Assembly (NCBI RefSeq): GCF_963668475.1 | Contig: NZ_OY764544.1 | Location: 1,736,001-1,800,000 of the forward strand | Length of the DNA: 64,000 bases | Source of the DNA: an uncultured Methanospirillum sp. | Lineage (GTDB): Archaea > Halobacteriota > Methanomicrobia > Methanomicrobiales > Methanospirillaceae | Reading direction: 5' to 3' | Part shown: positions 26,657-34,754 of the stretch, in pieces | Numbering within the stretch: position 1 is the first letter of the stretch | Layout of the letters: the number at the start of each line of letters is the position of its first letter | The notes under the pieces: generated by a model | The model's input: only the letters and a program-made list of their open reading frames with translations | Told to the model about the DNA's origin: nothing | Database searches by the model: none | Position numbers and translations under genes: made by a program

Positions 26657-26667
26657 AAGGAGGAAAG
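26657..26667 (+). promoter_or_regulatory. Strong Shine-Dalgarno site before frhG GTG start
   Basis: AAGGAGGAAAG lies five bases before GTG at 26672. It is a near-perfect match to the 16S anti-SD and decides in favour of this start over the ATG at 26543, although that ATG also has GGAGGA upstream. Confidence 0.6.
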
Positions 26668-26671
26668 ACCT

Positions 26672-27463
26672 GTGTCTAACAAAATTACTCTCGGACATGT
26701 GCACATGAGTGGGTGTACAGGATGCTGTGTCTCAATTGCAGACACCTATGGGGGCCTGTTCACTCTACTCGATAATTACGCAGATCTGGTATACACCCTG
26801 ACGCTGGTGGATGTCAGACACATCCCAAAGATGGATGTTGCCCTCGTTGAGGGATCTGTATGCCTGCAGGATGAACTCTCTGTCGAAGAGATCAAAGAGA
26901 CCCGTGAGAGAGCAACTGTCGTGGTTGCACTTGGTGGATGTTCAGCATACGGAAACATCACCCGGTTCTGCCGTGGTGGCCAGTTCAACCAGCCCCAGCA
27001 CGAGTCATTTGTTCCAATCTCAAAGTTGATCGATGTAGATGTCTACATCCCCGGCTGCGCACCAAACCCAGAGGTAATCAGGAATGTTGCTGTTATGGCA
27101 TACCTGCTACTCAAGGGCAATGACGCACAGAAGAAGCTGGCAACTGCATACCTTGCACCACTGATGGCACTTGCAAAGGACGGATCACGGATCGAGTCCG
27201 ACAGTGAGGCCTGTGGCTGCGACATTATGCTCAAGGTCATCAACCAGGGCCTGTGCATGGGCTGTGGAACCTGTGCAGCATCCTGTCCGGTCTTTGCTAT
27301 CAGCATGGAATACGGTAAGCCAAACATTGACCGCGAGATGTGCATCAAGTGTGGTGCCTGCTATGCCTCATGCCCACGGAGCTTCTTCAGTTTCGATGTA
27401 TGTGGCGATTACGAGAACATTCTCGGCGCAATTACTGCTGCAATGAACCCAGGAGGCAACTAA
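26672..27463 (+). CDS. frhG: F420-reducing hydrogenase, gamma subunit
   Basis: The 263-residue iron-sulfur small subunit carries electrons from FrhA to FrhB. Cysteine motifs are [11 protein letters not shown] and LGGCSAYG for the proximal cluster, and two C-terminal ferredoxin clusters, [12 protein letters not shown] and [12 protein letters not shown]. The GTG start gives the usual FrhG length. The frame stays open upstream to an ATG at 26543 that would add 43 residues (a short hydrophobic start, then a Lys/Pro-rich stretch) and overlap frhD by 83 bases; see findings. Confidence 0.95.
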   Translation: MSNKITLGHVHMSGCTGCCVSIADTYGGLFTLLDNYADLVYTLTLVDVRHIPKMDVALVEGSVCLQDELSVEEIKETRERATVVVALGGCSAYGNITRFCRGGQFNQPQHESFVPISKLIDVDVYIPGCAPNPEVIRNVAVMAYLLLKGNDAQKKLATAYLAPLMALAKDGSRIESDSEACGCDIMLKVINQGLCMGCGTCAASCPVFAISMEYGKPNIDREMCIKCGACYASCPRSFFSFDVCGDYENILGAITAAMNPGGN

Positions 27464-27464
27464 C

Positions 27465-28331
27465 ATGGATATGCTCGGCAAGTACAAATCCTGTGTTGCA
27501 GCACGCAGCACCAGCAGTGAGATCCTCAAGTCATCCCAGGATGGCGGTATTGTCACCCAGATGTTCGTGTATGCTCTTGAAGAGGGCATCATCGACGGTG
27601 CAATTGTCGCAGGACCTGGCGATGAACCTTGGAAACCAGAACCCATGGTTGCAACTTCTCCAGAAGAGATCCTTGCAGCCCGGGGAACCAGGTACAACAT
27701 CTCACCAAATATGGCAGTTCTCAAGGAGTCTGTCCGGAAGTACGGCCTTGACAAGGTTGGTATTGTTGGAACTCCCTGCCAGATCCAGGCACTTCGCAAG
27801 GCTCAGCTCTACCCAATTGGGATGCGGTACGTCACCGACAAGATCGCTCTCGCAATGGGTATCTTCTGTATGGAGAACTTCTCCTACCAGAGCATGAAGC
27901 AGATCGTCGAAGACCACTGCAATGTGGATCTGCACTCACTCAAGAAGACCGATATCGGGAAGGGTAAGTACTGGGCATACACCAACCGTGGTGCAGTCTC
28001 CCAGATCCCCCTGAAGGTCACTCACAAGTACGAGCAGCCAGGCTGCCATGTCTGTCTTGACTATGTAGCCAACATGGCTGATATCTCAACCGGATCAGTT
28101 GGAACCCCGGACGGATGGAGCACAGTATTTGTCCGGTCCACCAATGGTGACAACATCTGGAAGAAGGCAGTTGAGGCAGGCGTATTCGAGATCAAGGCAA
28201 TCGACAGTGTCAAGCCAGGCCTTGACCTGGTGACAAAGCTCGCAACTGAGAAGATCACCAAGAACCAGAAGGAACTTGAACACCGGGCAAAGATCGGTGT
28301 CGGCAAGGGACTTCGCAACCCATACATCTAA
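27465..28331 (+). CDS. frhB: F420-reducing hydrogenase, beta subunit
   Basis: The 288-residue FAD/Fe-S protein binds coenzyme F420 and hands it the hydride. It has the FrhB-family start ([14 protein letters not shown]), the [11 protein letters not shown] motif, [11 protein letters not shown], and [15 protein letters not shown] with cluster cysteines. Two bases separate it from frhG. Last gene of the operon, followed by a strong terminator. Its codon use is strongly biased to C-ending codons, as expected for an abundant protein. Confidence 0.96.
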   Translation: MDMLGKYKSCVAARSTSSEILKSSQDGGIVTQMFVYALEEGIIDGAIVAGPGDEPWKPEPMVATSPEEILAARGTRYNISPNMAVLKESVRKYGLDKVGIVGTPCQIQALRKAQLYPIGMRYVTDKIALAMGIFCMENFSYQSMKQIVEDHCNVDLHSLKKTDIGKGKYWAYTNRGAVSQIPLKVTHKYEQPGCHVCLDYVANMADISTGSVGTPDGWSTVFVRSTNGDNIWKKAVEAGVFEIKAIDSVKPGLDLVTKLATEKITKNQKELEHRAKIGVGKGLRNPYI

Positions 28332-28333
28332 AG

Positions 28334-28361
28334 GAACCTTCGGGTTCGTTTTTCTTTTTTT
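28334..28361 (+). terminator. Terminator of the frh operon
   Basis: GAACC-TTCG-GGTTC forms a short stem with a UUCG tetraloop, then GTTTTTCTTTTTTT. It starts three bases after the frhB stop. Stem plus T-run suits strong termination of an abundant transcript. Confidence 0.8.
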
Positions 28362-28694
28362 GCCTCGATTGACCCTGAATTGAGAATTCGGTTTAAACCT
28401 CTCTACAGAATTCTATCAACTTCCTAAAAGCATCATTAAAGGAAATCCATATTATTCATCTTAAGGTGTGCAATTTGAATCATATATCAAATAATGATAT
28501 ACATAAGAGATAGCCAAACCCAATACCCATTATTCCAAGTGGATGAACAAGGAGACCATGAAGAGTAGATAACTGCTGATTGCTAGGCTAACCGCTAAAG
28601 AGTAGAGAGCGAGTGAAAGAGGACAATCCTGCTTATTGGGTCATTGTTGATACTTCAACGCTTGAAAGAGATCCCGGTTTTCAGCAGTTGATGA

Positions 28695-29042
28695 ATCATA
28701 ATCCAGCATGATCCTCATGATTGTGTTGGGCCCTATTTGGGAATAGAGAGAACAGAGAGGCCGGAACAAAATATCAACAGGAACCGCGGAAGACGCGATT
28801 ACACCAGATATTGCGTAGTATACGAGGATTACTGCGAGTCAATCCTCAAACAAGATTCGTAACAGAAACGATTAATTGTTATGCCATTTGGAGGCTGATA
28901 ACTTCAACCGAACTACCATTCCAGGAAGATCTACATTGAAAACGTAGAGAACTGGAACTGTAATAAGATACTTGAAAAAAGAGTTAGAAAGTATCAATCA
29001 CAGATCTATGAATACTTAAACAATGAGGTAGAGGGCTGCATA
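28695..29042 (+). pseudogene. Possible decayed reading frame between frhB and the repeat gene
   Basis: The region 28362-29005 has no intact gene. One plus-strand frame reads like protein in pieces: 28695-28859 (contains NRGRRDYTRYCVVYEDYC), stop at 28860, a short stretch, two stops at 28896-28901, then open from 28902 (contains RKIYIENVENWN). A different frame just upstream, about 28600-28709, holds EDNPAYWVIVDTSTLERD. The pattern suits a frameshifted, decayed gene, perhaps from a mobile element, but I cannot name a family and chance is possible. The first part, 28362-28590, shows nothing. Confidence 0.3.
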
Positions 29043-29479
29043 CTCTTGACATCGCTTGAGTTGAACTTCTCACTCGGCTGCATGCTCTTAACATCGCTTG
29101 AGTTGAACTTCTCACTCGGCTGCATGCTCTTAACATCGCTTGAGTTGAACTTCTCACTCGGCTGCATGCTCTTAACATCGCTTGAGTTGAACTTCTCACT
29201 CGGCTGCATGCTCTTAACATCGCTTGAGTTGAACTTCTCACTCGGCTGCATGCTCTTAACATCGCTTGAGTTGAACTTCTCACTCGGCTGCATGCTCTTA
29301 ACATCGCTTGAGTTGAACTTCTCACTCGGCTGCATGCTCTTAACGTCACTAGAGTTGAACTTTACAGTGGGCTGCATGCTAGTCGGGTATAAGACATCAT
29401 CGGCAAAGGATACTCCCACAATGCCAACTAATAGGGCGATTATTACACCCGAAACCATCACCATACTCATACGCTTCAT
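29006..29479 (-). CDS. Secreted protein made of a 14-residue tandem repeat
   Basis: The 157-residue protein has a signal peptide (MKRMSMVMVSGVIIALLVGI, cleaved after the FAD region) and then eight copies of SMQPSEKFNSSDVK, the first one degenerate (TVKF), ending in a short tail. Each mature repeat carries charged residues and an NSS sequon, so a heavily glycosylated, extended surface protein is likely. I chose the ATG at 29479 since GAGGA lies nine bases upstream and a TATA box is in place. The opposite strand is also open through the repeats because 42 is divisible by three, but has no signal peptide. No family recognised. Confidence 0.7.
   Translation of the reverse strand: MKRMSMVMVSGVIIALLVGIVGVSFADDVLYPTSMQPTVKFNSSDVKSMQPSEKFNSSDVKSMQPSEKFNSSDVKSMQPSEKFNSSDVKSMQPSEKFNSSDVKSMQPSEKFNSSDVKSMQPSEKFNSSDVKSMQPSEKFNSSDVKSMQPSTSLFKYS
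29043..29378 (-). repeat. 42-bp tandem repeat, eight units
   Basis: Eight head-to-tail 42-base units; units 1-7 (29043-29336 in plus order) are almost identical, with one base change in the first, while the eighth (29337-29378) has several changes. The near-identity shows recent expansion or homogenisation. It codes for the 14-residue repeat of the secreted protein and is not a CRISPR, since there are no spacers. Confidence 0.95.
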
Positions 29480-29513
29480 ATCAGGATTCCTCATATAAAA
29501 TTGATGGATATGG

Positions 29514-29521
29514 TATTTAAT
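29514..29521 (-). promoter_or_regulatory. TATA box of the repeat-protein gene
   Basis: Minus-strand ATTAAATA lies about 38 bases before the ATG at 29479, predicting a leader of roughly 14 bases that contains the GAGGA ribosome site. Confidence 0.45.
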
Positions 29522-29661
29522 CTTACTATTCTTTAAAGAGAAAAACCGGAACAATCAATTTTGGAGAGAAATCTCTTACAGAAATACCATGTTCTCTGCT
29601 AACCACTGCTTCAAAATCGGGAGAAATCACACCATAAAAAGAAAAACCAGGATTATTAAAT

Positions 29662-30507
29662 TTAAACCCTGAATCCGGATTGATATGCAAAAGCCTTCTG
29701 GAAGTTCTTAATTCCTCCAGTCACCATTGTGGAATCTTTCCAGGTATTGGTTGCCGCGGTCTTGTTCCAGGTTGCAGTTGCTGAATTATAGTTATCATTG
29801 CCACCATCACGTGCCTCCATGATGCTGCCTGCGAAAACAGTCTTGACTGTTCCTTCAGCATACCCACTTCCGGAATTGGAGTCAGGAGTTACAGCGATCT
29901 GATAGTTCAGACCGGCAGGCACCCCTGCATCGGAAGCAACTGCCCGAATCTGGCCTTTAGTAGATATCTGGGCACTGTTTACGTTGATGAGGCTGCTCTT
30001 GGCTGAAACAATATTACAGAAGGCCGGGAGGGCATCGTTCGCACTTGTTGAGAAGACACATCTGATGTTGCCATCACCTGAAGCATAATTACCTGCTACC
30101 GAGAGAGTATACTCTTCCTCACCAACAAGATGTGCACCCTCGGTACTGGCGTACGTCAGAACTTTCTGTGCTTCAACATTGTACAGACCACTGGATTGAT
30201 CCTTTGAGCTGAAGTCAAAGTTCTTGTTCATACTGAGTTTACCACCATTAGTCATGATCGAATCGCGATAGGTAATATCTGCAATCGATTGGGAGGCACC
30301 CAGAATGCCTGTCGGGATCGCACCCGGCGAGGCAATAACCCATGACAACATGGTGTTATCAGATACAAAACCAGTAACATCAATCACAGTATCGATTGAG
30401 AACACCTGGTTTTCCGGTGTCTGGTTGGGAAGCCGATCACCCGCGGCAGAACCGATCATGGCGAAAAAAACCACCAACACAGCACATACAACTGTTCTAC
30501 ATTTCAC
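29662..30507 (-). CDS. Secreted structural-type protein, paralogue A (candidate surface/sheath protein)
   Basis: The 281-residue protein has a signal peptide ending near SAAG and a mature start DRLPNQTPENQVFSIDTVID. It is beta-rich, full of Thr/Ser/Asn/Gly, and closely similar over its whole length to the next gene upstream (30715-31563). Two cysteines in the middle (IRCVFST and LPAFCNIV) are conserved in both and 15 residues apart here or 14 in the other. The start is GTG at 30507; an ATG at 30502 is out of frame. Structural surface protein is an inference from abundance signals and composition; no enzyme motifs are seen. Confidence 0.7.
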   Translation of the reverse strand: MKCRTVVCAVLVVFFAMIGSAAGDRLPNQTPENQVFSIDTVIDVTGFVSDNTMLSWVIASPGAIPTGILGASQSIADITYRDSIMTNGGKLSMNKNFDFSSKDQSSGLYNVEAQKVLTYASTEGAHLVGEEEYTLSVAGNYASGDGNIRCVFSTSANDALPAFCNIVSAKSSLINVNSAQISTKGQIRAVASDAGVPAGLNYQIAVTPDSNSGSGYAEGTVKTVFAGSIMEARDGGNDNYNSATATWNKTAATNTWKDSTMVTGGIKNFQKAFAYQSGFRV

Positions 30508-30527
30508 AATAGTTCCCCACTATCATA

Positions 30528-30541
30528 CCTGGAAAACCAGG
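30528..30541 (-). promoter_or_regulatory. Leader hairpin of paralogue A
   Basis: CCTGG-TTTT-CCAGG on the minus strand, a few bases after the predicted transcript start. It matches in position the hairpin in the leader of paralogue B, though the sequences differ, so conservation would be of structure. Confidence 0.45.
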
Positions 30542-30565
30542 CATATGAGAATACATTACGACCTG

Positions 30566-30575
30566 AATTATAAGT
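30566..30575 (-). promoter_or_regulatory. TATA box of paralogue A
   Basis: Minus-strand ACTTATAATT predicts transcription from about 30545 and a leader near 38 bases. Confidence 0.5.
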
Positions 30576-30672
30576 AGTTTCTTAAAGGAATTGTTCAGAA
30601 AAAATCACAAATAAAAATCCATTTGCGAAAAAAAGCCAAAACAAAACACAATTTGAATTTACAACGAAACAC

Positions 30673-30696
30673 TAAAAAAAGAAGTCCCTAAAGGGA
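30673..30696 (-). terminator. Terminator of paralogue B
   Basis: On the minus strand TCCCT-TT-AGGGA is followed by CTTC and a run of seven T, 19 bases past the stop of paralogue B. It keeps the two paralogous genes as separate transcripts. Confidence 0.65.
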
Positions 30697-30714
30697 AATT
30701 ATTGGGTATCAGAG

Positions 30715-31563
30715 TTATACTCTGAATCCGGACTGGTAGGTGAAGGCCTTCTGCATGGTCTTGATTCCACCGGTCACTGTGGTAGAATCTTTCCAGGTGT
30801 TGGTTGCAGAGGTCTTGTTCCAGGTTGCGCCTGAGCTCAGTGCATAGTTGGCGTCGCCACCGTCACGGGCTTCCATGATGGAGCCTGCGAAGACGGTTGA
30901 GACGGTACCCTCTGCAAAGCCGCTGCCGGAGTTTGCATCAGGTGTAACAGCGATCTGGTAGTTCAGGCCTGCTGGCACATCACCGGTCTCGGCGACTGCA
31001 CGGATCTGACCCTTAGTTGAAACCTGTGCGCTGTTTACGTTAACAAGGCTGCTCTTTGCAGAGACGATGTTGCAGAATGCTGGAAGCACTGCGCCATGGT
31101 TAGTTGAGAAGACACAGCGGATGTTGTCTGCTGCATTTGCATAGTTACCTGCAACTGAGAGGGTGTACTCTTCTTCGCCAACGAGGTGTGCACCTTCGGT
31201 GCTGGCGTAGGTCAGGACCTTCTGCTGCTCAATGTTGTAGAGGCCGCTTCCCATGTTCTTGGAGCTGAAATCAAAGTTCTTGTTCTCAGCGAGCTTTCCA
31301 CCGTTGGTGAGGATTGCATCCTTAAAGGTGACGTCAGCGATTACCTGGCCTGACTTCAGGATTCCGGTTGGAATTGCACCTGGACCTGCAATGACCCAGG
31401 ACATGGTGGTCTTGTCGTCGACTGCACCAGTTGCATCGATGACGGTGTCAATAGAGAATACCTGGTTCTCTGGGGTTGCGTTGGGCAGACGGTCTGCTGC
31501 TGCAAACCCGGTAACTGCCACAAGGGCAACCAGTGCAACAATTGCTGCAAATACGAACTTCAT
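30715..31563 (-). CDS. Secreted structural-type protein, paralogue B (candidate surface/sheath protein)
   Basis: The 282-residue protein has a signal peptide (to about residue 23, FAAADRLPN), conserved C150 and C164, and the same C-terminus as paralogue A (AF-YQSGFRV). The gene has signs of very high expression: a strong TATA box, GGAGGA eight bases from the ATG, a leader hairpin, its own terminator and C/G-ending codon bias. Disulfide-linked beta-rich shell proteins are known from the Methanospirillum sheath; membership in that group is my inference and untested. Other S-layer-associated roles are possible. Confidence 0.72.
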   Translation of the reverse strand: MKFVFAAIVALVALVAVTGFAAADRLPNATPENQVFSIDTVIDATGAVDDKTTMSWVIAGPGAIPTGILKSGQVIADVTFKDAILTNGGKLAENKNFDFSSKNMGSGLYNIEQQKVLTYASTEGAHLVGEEEYTLSVAGNYANAADNIRCVFSTNHGAVLPAFCNIVSAKSSLVNVNSAQVSTKGQIRAVAETGDVPAGLNYQIAVTPDANSGSGFAEGTVSTVFAGSIMEARDGGDANYALSSGATWNKTSATNTWKDSTTVTGGIKTMQKAFTYQSGFRV

Positions 31564-31583
31564 TTATTTCCTCCTACATTTCA

Positions 31584-31600
31584 TGCTGATACTCTCAGCA
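31584..31600 (-). promoter_or_regulatory. Leader hairpin of paralogue B
   Basis: TGCTGA-GAGTA-TCAGCA forms a six-pair stem between the predicted transcript start (about 31609) and the GGAGGA site. A second inverted repeat, CAACGT-GTCT-ACGTTG (31602-31617), spans the start site itself and could be an operator. Confidence 0.5.
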
Positions 31601-31628
31601 TCAACGTAGACACGTTGTCAGTAACGAG

Positions 31629-31639
31629 TTATATATTTT
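31629..31639 (-). promoter_or_regulatory. Strong TATA box of paralogue B
   Basis: Minus-strand GAAAATATATAA is the best TATA match in the window. It predicts a leader of about 45 bases. Confidence 0.6.
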
Positions 31640-31710
31640 CTGAGTTTTATGATTTACCAAAAAGAGGCACATTCAAAACTCAAATTGAAAAATAAAAGAG
31701 GTACAGAGGA

Positions 31711-32436
31711 TCACTTCCGCATAATCGTGATGTACCCACTGTGGCAGACACGGGTTGAAGGCCTTGTGCCTCGTTCACCACGGTCCATATCACGCATAAT
31801 GCATTCGTACGAAGCACACTCACCAAACATGCCTTTCGAACCATCATATGCCAGGGCCATCTGTTCAAAAAATGGAGTGTAACACGCAAGGTATCCACCC
31901 GGTTTGAGGACAGAATGGGCATGAATTATATGATCATGAGTGAGCCCGAGATCCAGATGAACCACATCATACATCCGTGCCTCTTTCAGAATATCCCCGT
32001 TGATTATCTCAAGGTTCTGTATCCCTGCTTCACTGATGGTCATCCGGGCCTGTTCGGCTGATTCTACCCTTCGTTCATATGATGTAACATGGGCCGCCAC
32101 TCCAGCAAAGAAGATTGCGGAAATACCACTCCCAGTGCCGGCATCCAGAACACGATCATGCTTGTTCATACCGGTCAGACCGATCACAAGACCGATATCA
32201 CGAGGCAGCATGGGAGCCGTACTTCTTTTTGCATACTCAAAAAAGTCTGTAGAACGGGGAAGCCGGATCAGGAACTCTTTTCCCGAATGTGTGTGGATGA
32301 CATCCCCCGGCTCCTTTCCCACAAGTTGCCCCAGATCTACAAGACCGAGATCAGTCCCAAGTTTCCCATCTGACGCTCGCACAAACCAGGACTTCCCATT
32401 GCAGGAGATGATAACCCGATCAGATAACCCGATCAT
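31711..32436 (-). CDS. trmI: tRNA (adenine-N1)-methyltransferase TrmI
   Basis: The 241-residue protein makes m1A at positions 57/58 of the tRNA T loop in archaea. It has the N-terminal beta-barrel of the family (residues 1-75), then a class I methyltransferase core with RVLDAGTGSGISAIFFAG, and the conserved PRDIGLVIGLTGM stretch before it. Last gene of the minus-strand run recJ, PUA, NAC, trmI; its ATG overlaps the NAC stop. Homotetramer by family knowledge. Confidence 0.93.
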   Translation of the reverse strand: MIGLSDRVIISCNGKSWFVRASDGKLGTDLGLVDLGQLVGKEPGDVIHTHSGKEFLIRLPRSTDFFEYAKRSTAPMLPRDIGLVIGLTGMNKHDRVLDAGTGSGISAIFFAGVAAHVTSYERRVESAEQARMTISEAGIQNLEIINGDILKEARMYDVVHLDLGLTHDHIIHAHSVLKPGGYLACYTPFFEQMALAYDGSKGMFGECASYECIMRDMDRGERGTRPSTRVCHSGYITIMRK

Positions 32437-32777
32437 TCACTATTTCCGGCTAACTTCAAAATAGCATCAGCAATGTCACCCTTCGATGCTTCAAGGGCTG
32501 CCCTGGCAGTATCCATCGGGACATTTGCCTGCTCGGCAACCAGCGATACATCATCATCAGGAATTTCCAGCACTGCATCTTCAAACCGGGGCTCTCCCGT
32601 TATCTGCCAGGTGGTAACACCCTGCATTTTCATTATGGCAACTTCAGCCTGATCAAAAACATATCGCCCTTTAGGGGTTGTGACCACAATCTCCTGGACA
32701 TCCTCAACCGGGCGGACATCCATACCGAGCTGTTTCATTACCTGTTTCATCTTTCTGGGGTTCATTCCTGGTATCAT
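32433..32777 (-). CDS. nac: Nascent polypeptide-associated complex protein
   Basis: The 114-residue archaeal NAC starts MIPGMNPRKMKQVMKQLGM, has the central barrel region around QEIVVTTPKGRYVFD, and a C-terminal UBA-like domain (VPMDTARAALEASKGDIADA). It binds ribosomes and shields new chains. It overlaps both neighbours by four bases, so the operon is tightly coupled. Confidence 0.95.
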   Translation of the reverse strand: MIPGMNPRKMKQVMKQLGMDVRPVEDVQEIVVTTPKGRYVFDQAEVAIMKMQGVTTWQITGEPRFEDAVLEIPDDDVSLVAEQANVPMDTARAALEASKGDIADAILKLAGNSE

Positions 32778-33238
32778 TCCTTATCCTCCTGATCTTTTCC
32801 TTTTCGCACAGATACTGCTACACCACAATCTGACAGAACCATCTCGTCCCCTGATATCATTGCATCCCCAACGGCCTGGAGAGTCCCGTCACCAGAGAGC
32901 ACAAGAACCTCATCTCCGGCCTGGATATCAGAAGATGCTTGAGTCACATGTTTTGCAAAAACGCTCTTCCCAATAGCAATGTACGGGCAGACGTCATCGC
33001 GGACTATCACCCGGTTCCGGGAAGAATCCAGAACCTGTGCAAGCCGTTCAGCCCCTAAAAGACCTAAAGTAAGCCGCCCGTCATGAGCACGAAGAGTGGC
33101 AAGCCGGCGGCCATCAAGCATAACCTGCCGGACACCACCCCTTCTGGAGGTGATAAAGCGGCTGGTTTGTGGAAATAACTGAACTCCAATACCCTTTCCG
33201 AACTGATAGTCAGCAAGAATCTGAACTCTTTTGAGCAT
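32774..33238 (-). CDS. PUA-domain RNA-binding protein
   Basis: The 154-residue protein has an N-terminal domain like that before the PUA module in archaeosine transglycosylases, and a C-terminal PUA domain (AIGKSVFAKHVTQ followed by GDEVLVLSGDGTLQAVG). It lacks a transglycosylase catalytic domain. Such stand-alone PUA proteins often lie beside NAC genes in archaea. It overlaps recJ by 29 bases and NAC by four, so function is likely tied to RNA or translation. Confidence 0.82.
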   Translation of the reverse strand: MLKRVQILADYQFGKGIGVQLFPQTSRFITSRRGGVRQVMLDGRRLATLRAHDGRLTLGLLGAERLAQVLDSSRNRVIVRDDVCPYIAIGKSVFAKHVTQASSDIQAGDEVLVLSGDGTLQAVGDAMISGDEMVLSDCGVAVSVRKGKDQEDKE

Positions 33239-34610
33239 ATTGCTGCTTAATTATTCGGTTGACATCTTCGATAAACTCTTGTTCAGCTTCACGGGGAATA
33301 AATGCCCCTGCAGCAATCCGATGACCGCCTCCCGAAGAACCGTCAACCCGTTCACATGCCACACACAGGGCTTTCTGAAGATCAACCCCTTTATCCACGA
33401 CTTCAGGCTTGGTCCGCATCGAGATCTTGGTTTTGGACGGATCAAGAGAGTCCTCGCACATGATTAAAATTGGTTTTTCAGGATTAAGACGCGATAGTGA
33501 CATCCCCGCACCAATACCAACAATGGTATCAGGGAACCGGTCACCGACATGGATATAAAGCAGATGAGAAAGCTCAGAGACTCCGTTGTCGGTGATATAT
33601 TCCATCACTTCCCTGATCTTGTTCCGGTGGTTTCTCAGCATCTGTTCAGCTTCACGATATGCCACCACCCGATCCCCACGGCATATTGCTCCTCCGAGTT
33701 CCGGCCTCTTCCATCTTCCGCATGAGTTAAGGAGGGTCGCATATTCTGATGCATTCCGGAGAGTCGCCTGGGTTATATTCTCATCAGGAAAGAGATAATG
33801 ATCTGTAAACAGCCGATCCAGACTCTTCCCAAAAGCCATCATCTGATCAATAATAGAACAGACAACAGTCTGTTTCTCCTCTAATGAGAGTGATTCCCAT
33901 ACCGGCCACCGGTTTGCGGAAACGGGTCTGATACCTATCCTTTCAAGGAAACGCCTTGCACCATCGGGATCGTGGGATACTCCGGGAATGTCTATGTCAT
34001 CAGAGTATGCAAGTGCATTCGGAAGGGGCCTCGTAGATATTCCATATATATTAAGATCATGCTCCCAGACCTCGACATTACCATAGCCCACCCCATCGGC
34101 CATGATCTCACGTGCAGGACCTGATAATTTCAGGTTCTCCCGATCCATCATGTCGCCGATATTGCCGACCACTGCCAGTTTTGCAAGATCGCAATTGATC
34201 TCATCCATCTCACGAGCAACCAGATAGGCGACTCCGGCGGCACTCATCTTTTCATGCCCGTGCAGGAGGCAGTTAACCTCCAGATACCCCGTATCAGCGG
34301 GCTGGCTTACATGATGATCGATGATGACAACATTATCTGGATGAATCCCCTTCTCCTGGAGCATTGTCTGCTGACCTGAACCAAAGTCAGAAAAGATCTT
34401 GAGCGAGTTATCCCCGGGAATCTCATGAAGGGTGAGGGGATCCAGTTGTCTGAGATAGACACTCCTGACAGGGATTCCTGCACGCGAAATCGCCTGTGAA
34501 AGGATGGACTCGCTGGATATACCATCAGCATCGATATGAGAGATGACAGTTGCTGATTTACATGAAAGAATTGTTTCAGCAGCAGACCGCACATCCTTAT
34601 CAAGACTCAT
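33210..34610 (-). CDS. recJ: RecJ-like DHH-family phosphoesterase
   Basis: The 466-residue protein has the DHH core motifs SHIDADGISS, DFGSG, IIDHHVSQP and NIGDMMDRE, and a DHHA1 domain ending SSGGGHRIAAGAFIP. Archaeal RecJ-like proteins act as single-strand exonucleases or as GINS-associated factors (GAN/Cdc45-like). The active-site residues are intact, so nuclease activity is expected. First gene of the operon with the PUA protein, NAC and trmI. Confidence 0.88.
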   Translation of the reverse strand: MSLDKDVRSAAETILSCKSATVISHIDADGISSESILSQAISRAGIPVRSVYLRQLDPLTLHEIPGDNSLKIFSDFGSGQQTMLQEKGIHPDNVVIIDHHVSQPADTGYLEVNCLLHGHEKMSAAGVAYLVAREMDEINCDLAKLAVVGNIGDMMDRENLKLSGPAREIMADGVGYGNVEVWEHDLNIYGISTRPLPNALAYSDDIDIPGVSHDPDGARRFLERIGIRPVSANRWPVWESLSLEEKQTVVCSIIDQMMAFGKSLDRLFTDHYLFPDENITQATLRNASEYATLLNSCGRWKRPELGGAICRGDRVVAYREAEQMLRNHRNKIREVMEYITDNGVSELSHLLYIHVGDRFPDTIVGIGAGMSLSRLNPEKPILIMCEDSLDPSKTKISMRTKPEVVDKGVDLQKALCVACERVDGSSGGGHRIAAGAFIPREAEQEFIEDVNRIIKQQYAQKSSDSC

Positions 34611-34754
34611 TTAATGTATGATATGGTACTTGAGCAGAGAAGAATGAGTACCTGTGAAAGAGTAAGGTGACAACCAACAGGAATTGAATCATCTACTACT
34701 GAAGGCAGAGGTGCTCAAATACCCCAAAATAATAAGTGAGGGTCTTAAGGTCAA

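Noticed and set aside
28721..28939. 72-codon frame starting MCWALF
   Set aside because: The neighbouring frame reads more like protein; this one has no ribosome site and is likely chance.
29043..29378. CRISPR array
   Set aside because: Repeats are directly joined with no spacers, and no cas genes are near.
29046..29498. Plus-strand open frame through the 42-bp repeats
   Set aside because: Open only because the repeat length is divisible by three; no signal peptide or ribosome site, unlike the minus strand.
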